This document shows, piece by piece, positions 24,987-35,358 of a DNA stretch of 64,000 bases. Both the position numbers and the translations under genes were made by a program. Below the pieces are notes generated by a model. The model saw only the letters and a program-made list of their open reading frames with translations. It ran no database searches and had not been told where the DNA came from. Source of the DNA: Paracoccaceae bacterium (GTDB lineage Bacteria; Pseudomonadota; Alphaproteobacteria; Rhodobacterales; Rhodobacteraceae); the NCBI GenBank assembly GCA_023383015.1, contig JAHDXW010000006.1, positions 62,001 to 126,000 of the forward strand, read 5' to 3'. Numbering within the stretch: the stretch's first letter is position 1; each line of letters opens with the position of its first letter.

Positions 24987-25101
24987 TCCAGTACCTCCGC
25001 TTTCGACGATAGGACCGCCTGGCCGGCGGATCATGTCGCGGCTCTCAGAAGGGTCAGGCCGACGAGTTTCCCGGAAGCCCCTCCTGGCAAGTCCGATCCA
25101 A

Positions 25102-25121
25102 TGGTATGGTCTGGTGTGGTC
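25102..25121. repeat. Four tandem TGGTN units
   Basis: TGGTA-TGGTC-TGGTG-TGGTC (25102-25121) is a perfect five-base periodicity of TGGT about 120 bases upstream of the paralogue 1 start. It may be part of a regulator site or chance. Confidence 0.5.
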
Positions 25122-25313
25122 CGAAGTGTAGGTTTGCTCCGGATGGCTGTCAACAACAACCGGGCGTCGCGGTGGCGAGGGCAGCAAGGCGCGCTTGTGC
25201 CGGGCGCTCCACCGGCATTCCAACACCGGCTGCCCCGACACGCACAGCGTCAGCCTGTCGGATCCGAACCGGAACATCGAGCGCATCGTCTTCCCCCGGG
25301 ATCCCCGCCCGAA

Positions 25314-25338
25314 GGCGGGCGCCCCAGGGGCGCCCGCC
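25314..25338 (-). terminator. Hairpin after paralogue 2 binding-protein gene
   Basis: Perfect 12-base inverted repeat GGCGGGCGCCCC (25314-25325) and GGGGCGCCCGCC (25327-25338), 14 bases downstream of the stop on the minus strand. No T-run, so either a terminator of a monocistronic unit or an mRNA-stabilising stem. Confidence 0.6.
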
Positions 25339-25352
25339 AGCCGGCTCGCGGG

Positions 25353-26930
25353 TCAGTCGGCCCAGCGCAGGGGGCGCAGGTCCATCTCGACGCGGAAGCG
25401 GTAGGACTTGTGTCCGACGAGGTCCGAGCGGGTCAGGGTCGGCGTGCTCTTGGCATGGATCGGAATGATCCAGGCGCTGTCGGCGAACACCGCCGCCATC
25501 TTCGCCATCGCCGCGATGTATTCGTCACGGTCGATGATCGCGTCCGAGGTCTTCACCAGCTCGTCGAACTCGGGCAGGCACTCTACCGTGTCCGGCCGGC
25601 CCAGCGGCTGGCGGCCGCCGCCGCAGACGAAGGTGTCGATGGTCACGTTGGAGGTGATGTTGGTGAACTGGTAGTCGCCGTCGGTGTTCACCTGCTTCAG
25701 CCAGGTCGCGAGGTCGAGCGTGCGGACGTTGAGCGTGATCCCCACCTCGGCGAGCTGGGCAACGACGATGTCCTTGATCGTCGGGTGCTCGGCCACGTTC
25801 ACGAAGGGGAAGTCAAGCGTCAGGTCCGGATAGCCGGCCTCGCGCAGGAGCGCGCGCGAGCGTTCCTGGTCGAAGGGATAGGGGCAGTAGTCGTTGTTCC
25901 AGGGCTCGCTGAAGGGCACCACCCACTGGCAGGTGGTCTTGCCATAGCCGGCCTGCGCCGCCTCGAGGTAGTCGTCGCGGAAGATCGCGTGGGCGATCGC
26001 CTGCCGCACCCGGATGTCGCGCAGCGGCTCGGCGCGGGTGCTGAGGATCATGTAGTTGGTCTCGAACGGCGCCGGGATGATGACGTTGAACTTCGGATCC
26101 TGCGCCACCGTCCCGATGCGGTCGAGCCCTTCGCCGAAGACGCTGGCGATCATGTCGATCTCGCCGGCGAGAAGGGCGTTGATGGCCGCCGTCTCGTCGG
26201 GGATGAAGCGGTGCGTCACCTCGGTGAAGAACGGCTTCTCGCCCCAGTAGTCCTCGAAGCGCACGAGCTTGAGGTGCACGTCCGGGCGGTACTCGCCGAA
26301 GGTGTAGGGGCCGGTACCGATCATCTGCGAGGCCAGGTCCAGGGTCTCGTGCGCACCCTCGGGCACGATGATCCCGGCCATCAGCCCGAGGTTCGGCAGA
26401 AGCCGCTGGCTCGGCTGCGACAGGGTGAGGCGCACGGTGCGGGCATCCACCGCCTCGACGGCCGTCACCGTGGCGAGCGGTGTGCGCAGCGTCGCCTGAG
26501 GTGATTCCTTGTTCTTGAGCAGCGAGTAGACGACGTCCCCGGCGTCGAAGTCGCTGCCGTCGTGGAACTTCGCCTCGCGGAGCCGGAACGTGTAGGTCAG
26601 GCCGTCGCTGCTGATTTCCCAGGATTCTGCCAGCAGCGGCGCGATGGAGCCATCGCCGAGCTTCTCCACCAGCGGCTCGAGGATGTTGTGGAACGTGGGA
26701 ACGGTCAGCGCGCTCGCCCCCGTCGCCCAGTAGTTCCAGTTCGGTGGCTCCTGGGGATGCGACCAGGTGAGGGTCGTGCGGGTCTCCTGCGCGACCGCGG
26801 GGCCGAGGACGCCGGACAGCGCAAGTCCGACCGCCGCGACGAGGGCGAGCCCGGCGACCTGCCGCCGCCGCAAGCTCCCGAGCGCTTCCGGCCGCGTCGC
26901 CTGCCGGACAGCCGTGTCAGCAACTACCAT
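25353..26930 (-). CDS. ABC transporter substrate-binding protein, family 5, paralogue 2
   Basis: A 525-residue binding protein with start at 26930 (GGAAGAG upstream). N-terminal signal: R-R-R at about 21-23, a hydrophobic stretch, then P-A-V-A-Q near 47. Family 5 motifs match paralogue 1 almost block for block (L-T-W-S-H-P, L-R-E-A-K-F-H-D-G-S-D, G-T-G-P-Y-T-F-G-E-Y-R, R-F-I-P-D-E-T, P-W-N-N-D-Y-C-P-Y). No permease or ATPase genes of its own follow; it probably feeds the importer encoded just downstream. Tandem duplication with divergence of ligand specificity is the simplest explanation. Confidence 0.92.
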   Translation of the reverse strand: MVVADTAVRQATRPEALGSLRRRQVAGLALVAAVGLALSGVLGPAVAQETRTTLTWSHPQEPPNWNYWATGASALTVPTFHNILEPLVEKLGDGSIAPLLAESWEISSDGLTYTFRLREAKFHDGSDFDAGDVVYSLLKNKESPQATLRTPLATVTAVEAVDARTVRLTLSQPSQRLLPNLGLMAGIIVPEGAHETLDLASQMIGTGPYTFGEYRPDVHLKLVRFEDYWGEKPFFTEVTHRFIPDETAAINALLAGEIDMIASVFGEGLDRIGTVAQDPKFNVIIPAPFETNYMILSTRAEPLRDIRVRQAIAHAIFRDDYLEAAQAGYGKTTCQWVVPFSEPWNNDYCPYPFDQERSRALLREAGYPDLTLDFPFVNVAEHPTIKDIVVAQLAEVGITLNVRTLDLATWLKQVNTDGDYQFTNITSNVTIDTFVCGGGRQPLGRPDTVECLPEFDELVKTSDAIIDRDEYIAAMAKMAAVFADSAWIIPIHAKSTPTLTRSDLVGHKSYRFRVEMDLRPLRWAD

Positions 26931-27121
26931 CTTCAGCTCTTCCTCCCTTGTTTGACTTGCCTCGCTTCCGAACCGGTCGGCGCAGAAGCGGCCCGACGCG
27001 CCAGAGCGCCCCGGGCCAGTCGGACAGAATGCCGGCCGCGGCCTGGCCGCGACACCGGCAACGGTTATTGCCGGCCACCGGCATCCCGGCGAAAGGCGCA
27101 GCAAGACAGGTGTTTAGGGAA

Positions 27122-27137
27122 GCACGCTTGAGCGTGC
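27122..27137. repeat. GCACGCT-TG-AGCGTGC inverted repeat
   Basis: Perfect 7-base arms (27122-27128 and 27131-27137) separated by two bases in the divergent region. It could be a regulator site or RNA stem; nothing else supports a role. Confidence 0.45.
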
Positions 27138-27154
27138 CGGGAGAAGGCGGCAGG

Positions 27155-27171
27155 GTTTCGTAGGATGAAAT
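27155..27171. promoter_or_regulatory. Candidate operator GTTTC-N7-GAAAT
   Basis: GTTTC (27155-27159), GTAGGAT, GAAAT (27167-27171). One base from the GTTYC-N7-GRAAC pattern. Flanks GG and CCC extend the symmetry. Confidence 0.45.
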
Positions 27172-27224
27172 CCCTCCCTTTCGGCGCCCCCGCGGGCCGT
27201 TTGCGGGGTATTACCGCAGGCCCG

Positions 27225-27241
27225 GTTTCGCGGCGCGGAAC
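27225..27241. promoter_or_regulatory. Candidate operator GTTTC-N7-GGAAC
   Basis: GTTTC (27225-27229), GCGGCGC, GGAAC (27237-27241), 82 bases upstream of the third M81 start. Full match to the recurring motif; second of a pair with 27155. Confidence 0.55.
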
Positions 27242-27322
27242 GCCCCGGCGTTGACCCCCGGCGGCCCTGGGGTGTCCGCTGCCGCGGCGCCGCCCGGCCT
27301 GCGCGCGCCCGGAGGGACTGCC

Positions 27323-28798
27323 ATGCGCCTGTTCATCGCGAGCCTCGCCACCGAGACCAACAGCTTCGCCACCTTCCCCACCGGGATCGAGGACTACCGC
27401 AGCCGCCAGTGGATCGACGGCGGCATCCTTCGGGCCACGCCGATGCCCGGCACCGCGCCGCTCCAGCACTGGGTGCGGCGCGCGCAGGGCCTCGGCTGGG
27501 AGGTCGTCGAGGGGCTCTGCGCCCGCGCCGCGCCCTCCGGCATCACGACCCGCACCGCCTACGAGACGATGCGCGACCGCATCCTCTCCCAGGCCCGTGC
27601 CGCGCTGCCGCTGGATGCCATGCTGCTCTATCTCCACGGCGCGATGATCGCCGAGGGCTACGACGACTGCGAGGCCGACCTCGTCACCCGCCTGCGCGCC
27701 ATCGTCGGACCGCGCTGCCGGATCGGGGTGGAACTTGACCTGCACGCCAACCTCGACGAGGTGCTCCTCGGCGCGGCCGACCTGATCGTGTTCTACAAGG
27801 CCTACCCGCACATCGACTACACCGAGCGGGCCGAGGACCTGTTCGTCCTGATGCAGCGCACCCTGGCGGGCGAGATCGAGCCGGTGATGGCGCTTTTCGA
27901 CTGCCGCACGATCGGCATCTTTCCCTGCACCTGGCCCGGTCCGATGGGCCACTTCGTCGCCGCCATGACCGCGGCCGAGGGCAAGGGAGGCATCCTGTCC
28001 CTGTCCCTGAACCACGGTTTCCCCTGGGCCGACGTCCCGCAGGCCGGGGCCAAGATGCTGGCCGTCGCCGACCGCTCGGCCGAGGTCGCGCGGCGGGCGG
28101 CGGAGGAGTTCGGCCGCCGCTTCTACGCCATCCGCAAGGCCGCGATGCTGCCCTTCACCCCCTTCGAGGACGCCATCGCCGAGGCCGGGCGCGGCCGTCC
28201 CGGCGACAGGCCGCTGATGCTGCTGGACACCTCCGACCAGATCGGCAGCGGCGCGCCGGGCGACACCACCCACATCCTGCGCGCCCTGATCGCCGCCGGC
28301 ATCCGCGAGGCCGCCGTTGTGCCGCTGTGGGACCCGCTGGCGGTGGGCATCTGCATGGGCGTCGGTGCCGGCGCCCGGCTGCCCCTGCGGATCGGCGGCA
28401 AGTTCGAGCCGCAGTCGGGCCCCTGCCACGATGCCGCCGAGGCTGAGGTGCTGTTCGTCAAGCGCGACGCCTTCCAGAACCAGCTCGCCTCCGAGCGGAT
28501 CCCGCTCGGCGACATCGCGGTGGTGCGGGTCGAGGGCATCGAGGTGATGCTGACCTCGCGGCGCAGCAACGTCTACGACCCGAGCATCTTCGCGCTGCAC
28601 GGCATCGACATCGCCTCCAAGCGGGTGATCTCGGTCAAGAACCTCTTCAAGCAGTATGATCTGTTCAAGCCGCTGGTGCGCGACCAGCTGTTCGTCGCCT
28701 CTCCCGGCACCAGCAACCCCGACTGGACGGCGCTGCCCTTCGGCCGCCTGCCCCGCCCGGTGTGGCCGCTCGATCCCGACCCGCTGGGCCTGGACTGA
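27323..28798 (+). CDS. M81 family metallopeptidase (microcystinase C-like), copy 3
   Basis: A 491-residue M81 protein; the start at 27323 follows GGAGGG and coincides with the conserved N-terminus (A-T-E-T-N-S-F-A near residue 9). Metal/catalytic candidates: Y-L-H-G-A-M near 107, L-D-L-H-A-N near 138, Y-P-H-I-D-Y near 162, L-D-T-S-D-Q-I-G-S-G near 304. The C-terminal W-P-L-D-P motif resembles copy 2. It stands alone on the plus strand between two importer operons on the minus strand, with candidate operators upstream. Substrate unknown; likely an imported peptide-like or amide compound. Confidence 0.86.
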   Translation: MRLFIASLATETNSFATFPTGIEDYRSRQWIDGGILRATPMPGTAPLQHWVRRAQGLGWEVVEGLCARAAPSGITTRTAYETMRDRILSQARAALPLDAMLLYLHGAMIAEGYDDCEADLVTRLRAIVGPRCRIGVELDLHANLDEVLLGAADLIVFYKAYPHIDYTERAEDLFVLMQRTLAGEIEPVMALFDCRTIGIFPCTWPGPMGHFVAAMTAAEGKGGILSLSLNHGFPWADVPQAGAKMLAVADRSAEVARRAAEEFGRRFYAIRKAAMLPFTPFEDAIAEAGRGRPGDRPLMLLDTSDQIGSGAPGDTTHILRALIAAGIREAAVVPLWDPLAVGICMGVGAGARLPLRIGGKFEPQSGPCHDAAEAEVLFVKRDAFQNQLASERIPLGDIAVVRVEGIEVMLTSRRSNVYDPSIFALHGIDIASKRVISVKNLFKQYDLFKPLVRDQLFVASPGTSNPDWTALPFGRLPRPVWPLDPDPLGLD

Positions 28799-28819
28799 GC
28801 CTGTCCGCGGCCCGTGCGC

Positions 28820-30459
<1,640 letters not shown>

Positions 30460-30463
<4 letters not shown>

Positions 30464-31305
30464 GCCCGTTCCCCCTTGCGGCTGTGGCGGGGGTTCAGCG
30501 CCGTGGTCAGGCTGTCGCCGATCATGTTGATCGCCAGCACCGTCAGCACGATCATGACTCCGGGGATGGCGCTGAGCAGCCAGGCCTCGCGCAGGTAGGG
30601 CCGCGCCGCGCCGATCATGTACCCCCAGGTCATCACGTTCGGATCACCGAGGCCGAGAAAGCTCAGCCCCGATTCGATCAGGATCGCCGAGGCCACCATC
30701 ACCGAGGCGACCACGATCACCGGCGAGAGCGCGTTGGGAAGGATCTGCCGCACGAGGATCGCCAGCGGCCGCTGGCCGAGCCCGCGGGCGGCATCGACGA
30801 AGGCCCTTGTGCGCAGCGACAGCACCTCGGCCCGCATGATCCGCGCGACGTTGGGCCAGGTGACGACGCCGATGCCGATCACCACCGACCACATGCTGGT
30901 GCCCATCACGACCACCAGCAGCATGATCAGCACGAGCCCCGGGATGATCTGGAAGAACTCGGTGATGCGCATCAGCACCTCGTCCACCCAGCCACGGAAG
31001 TAGCCCGCCACCGCCCCCACCGTGACGCCGATGCCAAGCGAGACGAGCGTCGACAGAAGGCCGATCAGCAGCGAGAAGCGCGCCCCGTGCACGAGCCCGG
31101 CGAGCACGTCGCGCCCCAGCATGTCGGTACCGAGCATGAACCGCCCGGTGAACGGCGGCTGGAACGGGCGGCCGACGATCGACCAGGGCGAGCGGGGGTT
31201 GTAGAGGGGATAGAAGAGCGCCACGGCGACCACGACGGCCAGGAACGCAAGGCCGATCGCGCCGCCGCGATGGGATGCAAGGCGGCGGATGAACCCCGTG
31301 CTCAC
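30460..31305 (-). CDS. Peptide-type ABC transporter permease (DppC-like)
   Basis: A 281-residue permease with N-terminal helix at about 15-32, M-L-G-T-D-M-L-G-R-D near 58, EAA loop V-D-A-A-R-G-L-G-Q-R near 175 and L-S-F-L-G-L-G near 225. Overlaps both neighbours by 4 bases. Works with the DppB-like protein and the fused ATPase. Confidence 0.92.
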
Positions 31306-32276
31306 CCCTTCACCTCGATCCGCGGGTCGACGAAGGTGTAGACGATGTCGGTCGCGAGGTTGATCAGGATCACCAGCACCGAGGTCACGAGGAAGGTTCC
31401 CAGCAGCACCGGGTGGTCGCGGCTGGCGATCGAGTCGAAGGCAAGGCGCCCGACCCCAGGCCAGGCGAAGACGGTCTCGATCAGGACCGTGCCGCTGATC
31501 AGGCTGCCGGCCTGCACGCCGGTGTAGGTGACGACGGCGAGCATGGCGTTGCGGAAGACGTGGCGCCAGAGCAGCTGCAGCTCGCCGATGCCCTTGGCCC
31601 GCGCGGCCTTCACGAACTCCATGTCGGCGACGTCGATCATCGCCGCGCGGGTGATGCGGGCGAAGACGCCCATGTAGTGGGTCCCGAGCGCGAAGGTCGG
31701 AAGCACCAGGTGCCAGGCCACGTCCGCGGCGTGCTGCAGCCCCGTCAGCCCCATGCCGATGCTCGTCATCCCGTAGGGCGGCAGGACCGGAAGCCAGACC
31801 GCGAACAAGAGCACGATCATCAGCCCGAGCCAGAAGTTCGGGGTGGCATAGCCGAGCAGCGACAGCGCCGTCACGGCGCTGTCCTGCCAGCGGCCGAGGT
31901 TGCGGGCGGCAAGGATGCCAAGCGCCACGCCGGTCACCAGGGCGAAAGAAAGCACCGAGGCTGCCAGCAGAAGCGTCGCCGGCATCCGCGCCAGGACAAC
32001 GTCCAGCACCGGCTCCTGCATGCGCAGGGAATAGCCGAGATCGAGCCGGACGAGTTTGCCCGCGTAGATCAGGAACTGCTCCAGCAGCGGGCGGTCGAGA
32101 CCGAGCTGCCGGCGCAGCTCGGCCACATACTCGGGGTCGGGCGCGCCACCTTCGATCATGAAATCGACGGCATCGCCCGGCGCCAGCCGGACCAGGAAGA
32201 AGCTTGCCACCATGATCAGGCCGATCACCACCACCGACCGGAGCAGGCGCTCGGCGATGTAGCCAAGCCGCGTCAT
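31302..32276 (-). CDS. Peptide-type ABC transporter permease (DppB-like)
   Basis: A 324-residue permease: first helix at about 12-30, periplasmic L-G-L-D-R-P-L-L-E-Q-F near 58, EAA loop V-K-A-A-R-A-K-G-I near 205 and a T-F-V-D-P-R-I-E-V-K C-terminus. Its start lies 55 bases after the binding-protein stop, with a hairpin in the gap. Confidence 0.92.
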   Translation of the reverse strand: MTRLGYIAERLLRSVVVIGLIMVASFFLVRLAPGDAVDFMIEGGAPDPEYVAELRRQLGLDRPLLEQFLIYAGKLVRLDLGYSLRMQEPVLDVVLARMPATLLLAASVLSFALVTGVALGILAARNLGRWQDSAVTALSLLGYATPNFWLGLMIVLLFAVWLPVLPPYGMTSIGMGLTGLQHAADVAWHLVLPTFALGTHYMGVFARITRAAMIDVADMEFVKAARAKGIGELQLLWRHVFRNAMLAVVTYTGVQAGSLISGTVLIETVFAWPGVGRLAFDSIASRDHPVLLGTFLVTSVLVILINLATDIVYTFVDPRIEVKG

Positions 32277-32282
32277 GGCGCC

Positions 32283-32302
32283 CCGCAGCCCCTGGGCTGC
32301 GG
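32283..32302 (-). other. Inter-cistronic hairpin after binding-protein gene
   Basis: CCGCAGCCC (32283-32291) and GGGCTGCGG (32294-32302) form a perfect 9-base inverted repeat with 2 central bases, between the binding-protein stop and the permease start. Same position as the stems at 23376 and 44786. Confidence 0.6.
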
Positions 32303-32331
32303 GCGGCCGGCCGGGTCGCGCCCGGCTGCGC

Positions 32332-33915
32332 TCACAGCTTCCGCAGCTCCGCCCAGCTGTAATAGGCCGACAGCGGGCCCTGGTAGATGTCCTCGATGTT
32401 CGGCCGCACGACGAGGTAGTCCTGCAGCTCCATCAGGAACACGCAGGGCACATCCTCGGTGATCAGACGCTGGATCTCGGAGTAGAAGCCCTGCGCCTCG
32501 GCGTCGCTGAGGGCCGCATCGGCCTGCGCCCACAACTCGTCGACGCGCGGATTGCTGTAGCCGCCGATGTTGTTGCCCCAGGTGTTGTTGATGCGCGAGG
32601 TCAGGAAGTTGCGCGCCAGCCCGATGGTGGGGTGCTGGAACTGCCCGACGGTGGTGAAGACGACCTCGAAGTCCCAGTCGCCGCCGCGCTTCAGCAGGGT
32701 CGGGATGTCGACGAACTGCACCCGCGCGTCGATGCCCACCTCGCGGTACTGCTGGGCGATGATCTCCATCATCCTGGCGCGGTCGGACCCCGCCGACGCC
32801 ACCAGCAGCTCGAAGGACAGCGCGCCGGGCGCAATTCCGGCCTCGGCCAGCAGGGCGCGCGCGCGGTCGGGATCGTGCTCGTAGCGGACCAGCGCGTCGG
32901 CGTCGTGGTAGAGCGTGCTCGAGGCGATCGGGCCGTGCTGCACCCGCGCCTGCCCCAGCAGCGCGACGTCGATGATCAGCTCGCGGTCGAGCGCATGCGT
33001 CATCGCCCGCCGCACCCGGACGTCGTCGAAGGGCTTGACGCGGAAGTTGAAGAAGAGCTGCGAGGCCGCCGACAGCCCGTCGAAGGACCGCGCGTCGGCG
33101 AGTTTTGCGTGGCCGGCTGCGACCAGCCGGTTCTGGTCGGTGGAGGTGATGGTGATGCGGGTGCAGACGTCGATGCGGCCGGTCTCGACGGCGATCGCCC
33201 GCTGCGACGAGTCCGGGATGATCTGGAAGTAGATCTCGTCGACCTTCGGCTCGCCGGGGTTCCAGTAGCCGTCGAAGCGGACGAGATGCACGAACTCGCC
33301 GCGGCGCCATTCGCTGAAGCGAAACGGACCCGTCCCGACGGGCGCGTTGTTCGCCGGGTTCTGCAGGAAGTCGGTGCCCTCGTAGAGGTGCCGGGGCAGG
33401 ATCGGCCCGTTGACCGAGTTGATCGCGGTCAGGAAGGGCAGGAAGGGGGCCTCGAGCGTCATGACGACGGTGTGGGGGTCGGGCGCGGCGAAGCTGGCCA
33501 CCTTCTGGATCGCCGAGCGGGTGCGCGCGTGGGTCTGGCGCAGGATCTGGTCGAAGCTGAAGACCACGTCGTCGGCGGTGAAGGGCTGGCCGTCGTGCCA
33601 GAGCACGCCGCGGCGCAGGTTGAATGTGTAGACAAGCCCGTCGGGCGAGACGCTCCAGCTTTCGGCAAGCTCGCCCTCGAGGCGGTTCTCCTCGTCGTAG
33701 CGGATCAGCGACTGCAGGATCTTGCCGCCCGAGATCGTCTGGGCGCCGTCGATCTGGACGATGCCGCAGGCCAGCATCCCCGGTTCCTGCGCCACCACGG
33801 AGTTGAGGATCACCCGCCCCTGGGCCCGGGCGGAGCGCGGCAGCCCCAGCGCGGTTCCCGCGGCGAGGGCGGCGCCCATGTTCAGGACGCTGCGGCGATC
33901 GTAGTGCGTCGGCAT
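32332..33915 (-). CDS. ABC transporter substrate-binding protein, family 5, likely Tat-exported
   Basis: A 527-residue binding protein, start at 33915 after GGGGAGGT. The N-terminus has D-R-R-S-V-L then a weakly hydrophobic Ala/Gly run ending A-R-A-Q near 32, compatible with a twin-arginine signal. Family 5 motifs include G-L-V-Y-T-F-N-L-R-R-G-V-x-W-H-D-G near 90, P-V-G-T-G-P-F near 175 and D-V-R-V-R-R-A-M-T-H-A-L near 285. It is not closely similar to the two paralogues at 23418-26930. First gene of the operon binding protein, DppB, DppC, fused ATPase. Confidence 0.92.
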   Translation of the reverse strand: MPTHYDRRSVLNMGAALAAGTALGLPRSARAQGRVILNSVVAQEPGMLACGIVQIDGAQTISGGKILQSLIRYDEENRLEGELAESWSVSPDGLVYTFNLRRGVLWHDGQPFTADDVVFSFDQILRQTHARTRSAIQKVASFAAPDPHTVVMTLEAPFLPFLTAINSVNGPILPRHLYEGTDFLQNPANNAPVGTGPFRFSEWRRGEFVHLVRFDGYWNPGEPKVDEIYFQIIPDSSQRAIAVETGRIDVCTRITITSTDQNRLVAAGHAKLADARSFDGLSAASQLFFNFRVKPFDDVRVRRAMTHALDRELIIDVALLGQARVQHGPIASSTLYHDADALVRYEHDPDRARALLAEAGIAPGALSFELLVASAGSDRARMMEIIAQQYREVGIDARVQFVDIPTLLKRGGDWDFEVVFTTVGQFQHPTIGLARNFLTSRINNTWGNNIGGYSNPRVDELWAQADAALSDAEAQGFYSEIQRLITEDVPCVFLMELQDYLVVRPNIEDIYQGPLSAYYSWAELRKL

Positions 33916-34135
33916 CTCGCTACCTCCCCGGCCGGCGCGTTGCGCGCGCCTGTTGCATGCACCGGCCGCCTGGCCGCACAGGGCGCCGGCGTCCGCATCC
34001 CCCCGGGAGTCATCCTGCTGGGGCCGGCGGCCGGCTGCCCTCCGCAGCAGCCCGCCCGCTCCCGCGACGGTCCCGTGGCCTTCCGCATCCGCGGCCAGCC
34101 AAGCACGGGCGCCGGCCCGCGCGGTAGGCCGTGCA

Positions 34136-34152
34136 GTTCCGTGCGGCGAAAC
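34136..34152. promoter_or_regulatory. Candidate operator GTTCC-N7-GAAAC
   Basis: GTTCC (34136-34140), GTGCGGC, GAAAC (34148-34152). Full match to GTTYC-N7-GRAAC and identical in its arms to the 13795 site. Confidence 0.55.
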
Positions 34153-34171
34153 ACCCGCCATCGGGCGGCGG

Positions 34172-34188
34172 GTTTCTTCCCGCGAAAC
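34172..34188. promoter_or_regulatory. Candidate operator GTTTC-N7-GAAAC
   Basis: GTTTC (34172-34176), TTCCCGC, GAAAC (34184-34188); the outer G and C extend the arms to six bases. It lies 70 bases upstream of the hydrolase operon and has arms identical to the site in front of the IclR gene. Confidence 0.6.
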
Positions 34189-34258
34189 CGTCACGGCTTG
34201 CCCCGCCCCTCGCGTGCTGGTCCGCTGGCCGGGCCGACGCGCGCCAGGGGGAGAGGGA

Positions 34259-35350
34259 ATGTCCAGCCAGGACCAGCCGGCCCGGTTCCGGATCTGGGCG
34301 TCTTCCTGTTCGCATCTGTCCACCGATCTCGCCCACGGCCGGCGTGCCTTCGCCGAGGCGCTGGCGCAGTCGGAAGCCGGCGGCGCCGCCGGTGGGCCGC
34401 CCTTCGAGTGGGACATCGCGTTGCATCTCGGCGACCTCTCGGGCACCCAGACGCCGCCCACCGATGCCGAGGGCCCCGAGGTGGTGGCCCAGTTCGGCTC
34501 GGGTAGGAGGCACCCGCGCTCGCACATCTACACCGTCGCCGGCAACCATGATGCAAGCGGCCCCGAGGAGGAGGCCCAGTGGTGGTTCCGCAAATGGGTC
34601 GACCCGCTCGGCGCCAACACCGCCGTCTCGGGCGTCGACCCTGCCGCGATGCCCTTTCCCGCTCAGGGCAAGTGGGACCGTTACGCCTTCGACGCCGGCA
34701 ACATCCGGGTGCTGATGATGAGCGACCGCAACGACGGCGGCCCGCCCTGGGGGCGGGGCGCGCGCGGCGGCTATCCCTCCGGACGCATTCTGCGCGAGAC
34801 CTTCGATTGGTGGGTCGACGAGGTCGAGCGCCACGCCGACCGGATCATCCTGTCCTGCCACCACTACATGCTGAAGGAGACGACGGCCGCATCGGGGCCG
34901 TGGGAGGGCTTCCACCGCGACGCCGCCGGCAACCTTGTGTCGCTGTTCCACGGCTATTATCCCGACGCGGGGGCCGAGGGTGCCTCGTACCTCTACTGGT
35001 GCGACCGCACGCCTGACGCCCAGGTGTTCGAGCGCTACCTCGCCGCCCGTCCCCGGGCCGTCGACATGTGGCTCGGCGGGCACACGCACAGCGTGCCGGA
35101 CGTCCGCCTCGCCGGGCGCGGCCTGATCGAGGAGAAGTGGGGGGTCACCTTCCTCAACGTCGCCGCGCTGACCAAGTTCCACATCGGCAAGCTGCAGCGC
35201 TCGGCGCCGATGAGCCGGCTGCTGACCTTCACCGAAGGCTCCGACGAGGTGGTCATCGGCTGCTATCTGCACACCGACGACTACGCCCCGCAGGGCTGGT
35301 TCGCGCCGGCCGAGCGGCGGGTGCGCCTGCGCCATCCCTTCCGGCCCTGA
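34259..35350 (+). CDS. Metallophosphoesterase-like protein (calcineurin type)
   Basis: A 363-residue protein with the ordered metal motifs of calcineurin-like phosphoesterases: S-C-S-H near residue 16 (in place of D-x-H), H-L-G-D-L near 57, G-N-H-D near 95, C-H-H near 200 and G-G-H-T-H near 275. The first motif lacks the usual Asp, so the metal site may be modified or mononuclear. No signal peptide. First gene of a five-gene operon with an ester/peptide hydrolase, an enolase-superfamily enzyme, a 2-hydroxyacid dehydrogenase and a beta-lactamase-fold hydrolase. Substrate unknown. Confidence 0.8.
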   Translation: MSSQDQPARFRIWASSCSHLSTDLAHGRRAFAEALAQSEAGGAAGGPPFEWDIALHLGDLSGTQTPPTDAEGPEVVAQFGSGRRHPRSHIYTVAGNHDASGPEEEAQWWFRKWVDPLGANTAVSGVDPAAMPFPAQGKWDRYAFDAGNIRVLMMSDRNDGGPPWGRGARGGYPSGRILRETFDWWVDEVERHADRIILSCHHYMLKETTAASGPWEGFHRDAAGNLVSLFHGYYPDAGAEGASYLYWCDRTPDAQVFERYLAARPRAVDMWLGGHTHSVPDVRLAGRGLIEEKWGVTFLNVAALTKFHIGKLQRSAPMSRLLTFTEGSDEVVIGCYLHTDDYAPQGWFAPAERRVRLRHPFRP

Positions 35351-35358
35351 GGCGGCCG

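Larger units (their letters stand above)
24987..25352. other. 366-base gap between two paralogous binding-protein genes
   Basis: Contains the GGAGGT ribosome site of the downstream gene, an AT-richer patch around 25095-25150 that is the best place for a promoter of paralogue 1, the TGGTN repeat at 25102-25121 and the hairpin at 25314-25338. The frame of paralogue 1 stays open on the minus strand back to 25286 but the added residues resemble nothing I know. No other gene is seen. Confidence 0.5.
26931..27322. other. 392-base divergent intergenic region
   Basis: Lies between binding-protein paralogue 2 (minus) and the third M81 gene (plus). It holds a 7-base hairpin (27122-27137) and two candidate operators (27155, 27225). 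No coding region with a plausible start or family match was found; the reading frame upstream of the M81 start is open from TTG 27251 but lacks a ribosome site. Confidence 0.6.
33916..34258. other. 343-base divergent intergenic region
   Basis: Separates the third peptide-type importer (minus) from the five-gene hydrolase operon (plus). Two candidate operators lie in it, nearer the plus-strand operon. A plus-strand frame is open here but has no good start or recognisable residues. No other gene is seen. Confidence 0.6.

Noticed and set aside
25122-25286. Possible N-terminal extension of binding-protein paralogue 1 or separate small gene
   Set aside because: Frame is open but residues look non-coding, no signal peptide results, and the GGAGGT at 24993 clearly marks the real start.
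27251-27322. Upstream TTG start for the third M81 gene
   Set aside because: Adds Pro/Ala/Gly residues not shared with the other copies; the ATG at 27323 has a good ribosome site and matches the conserved N-terminus.
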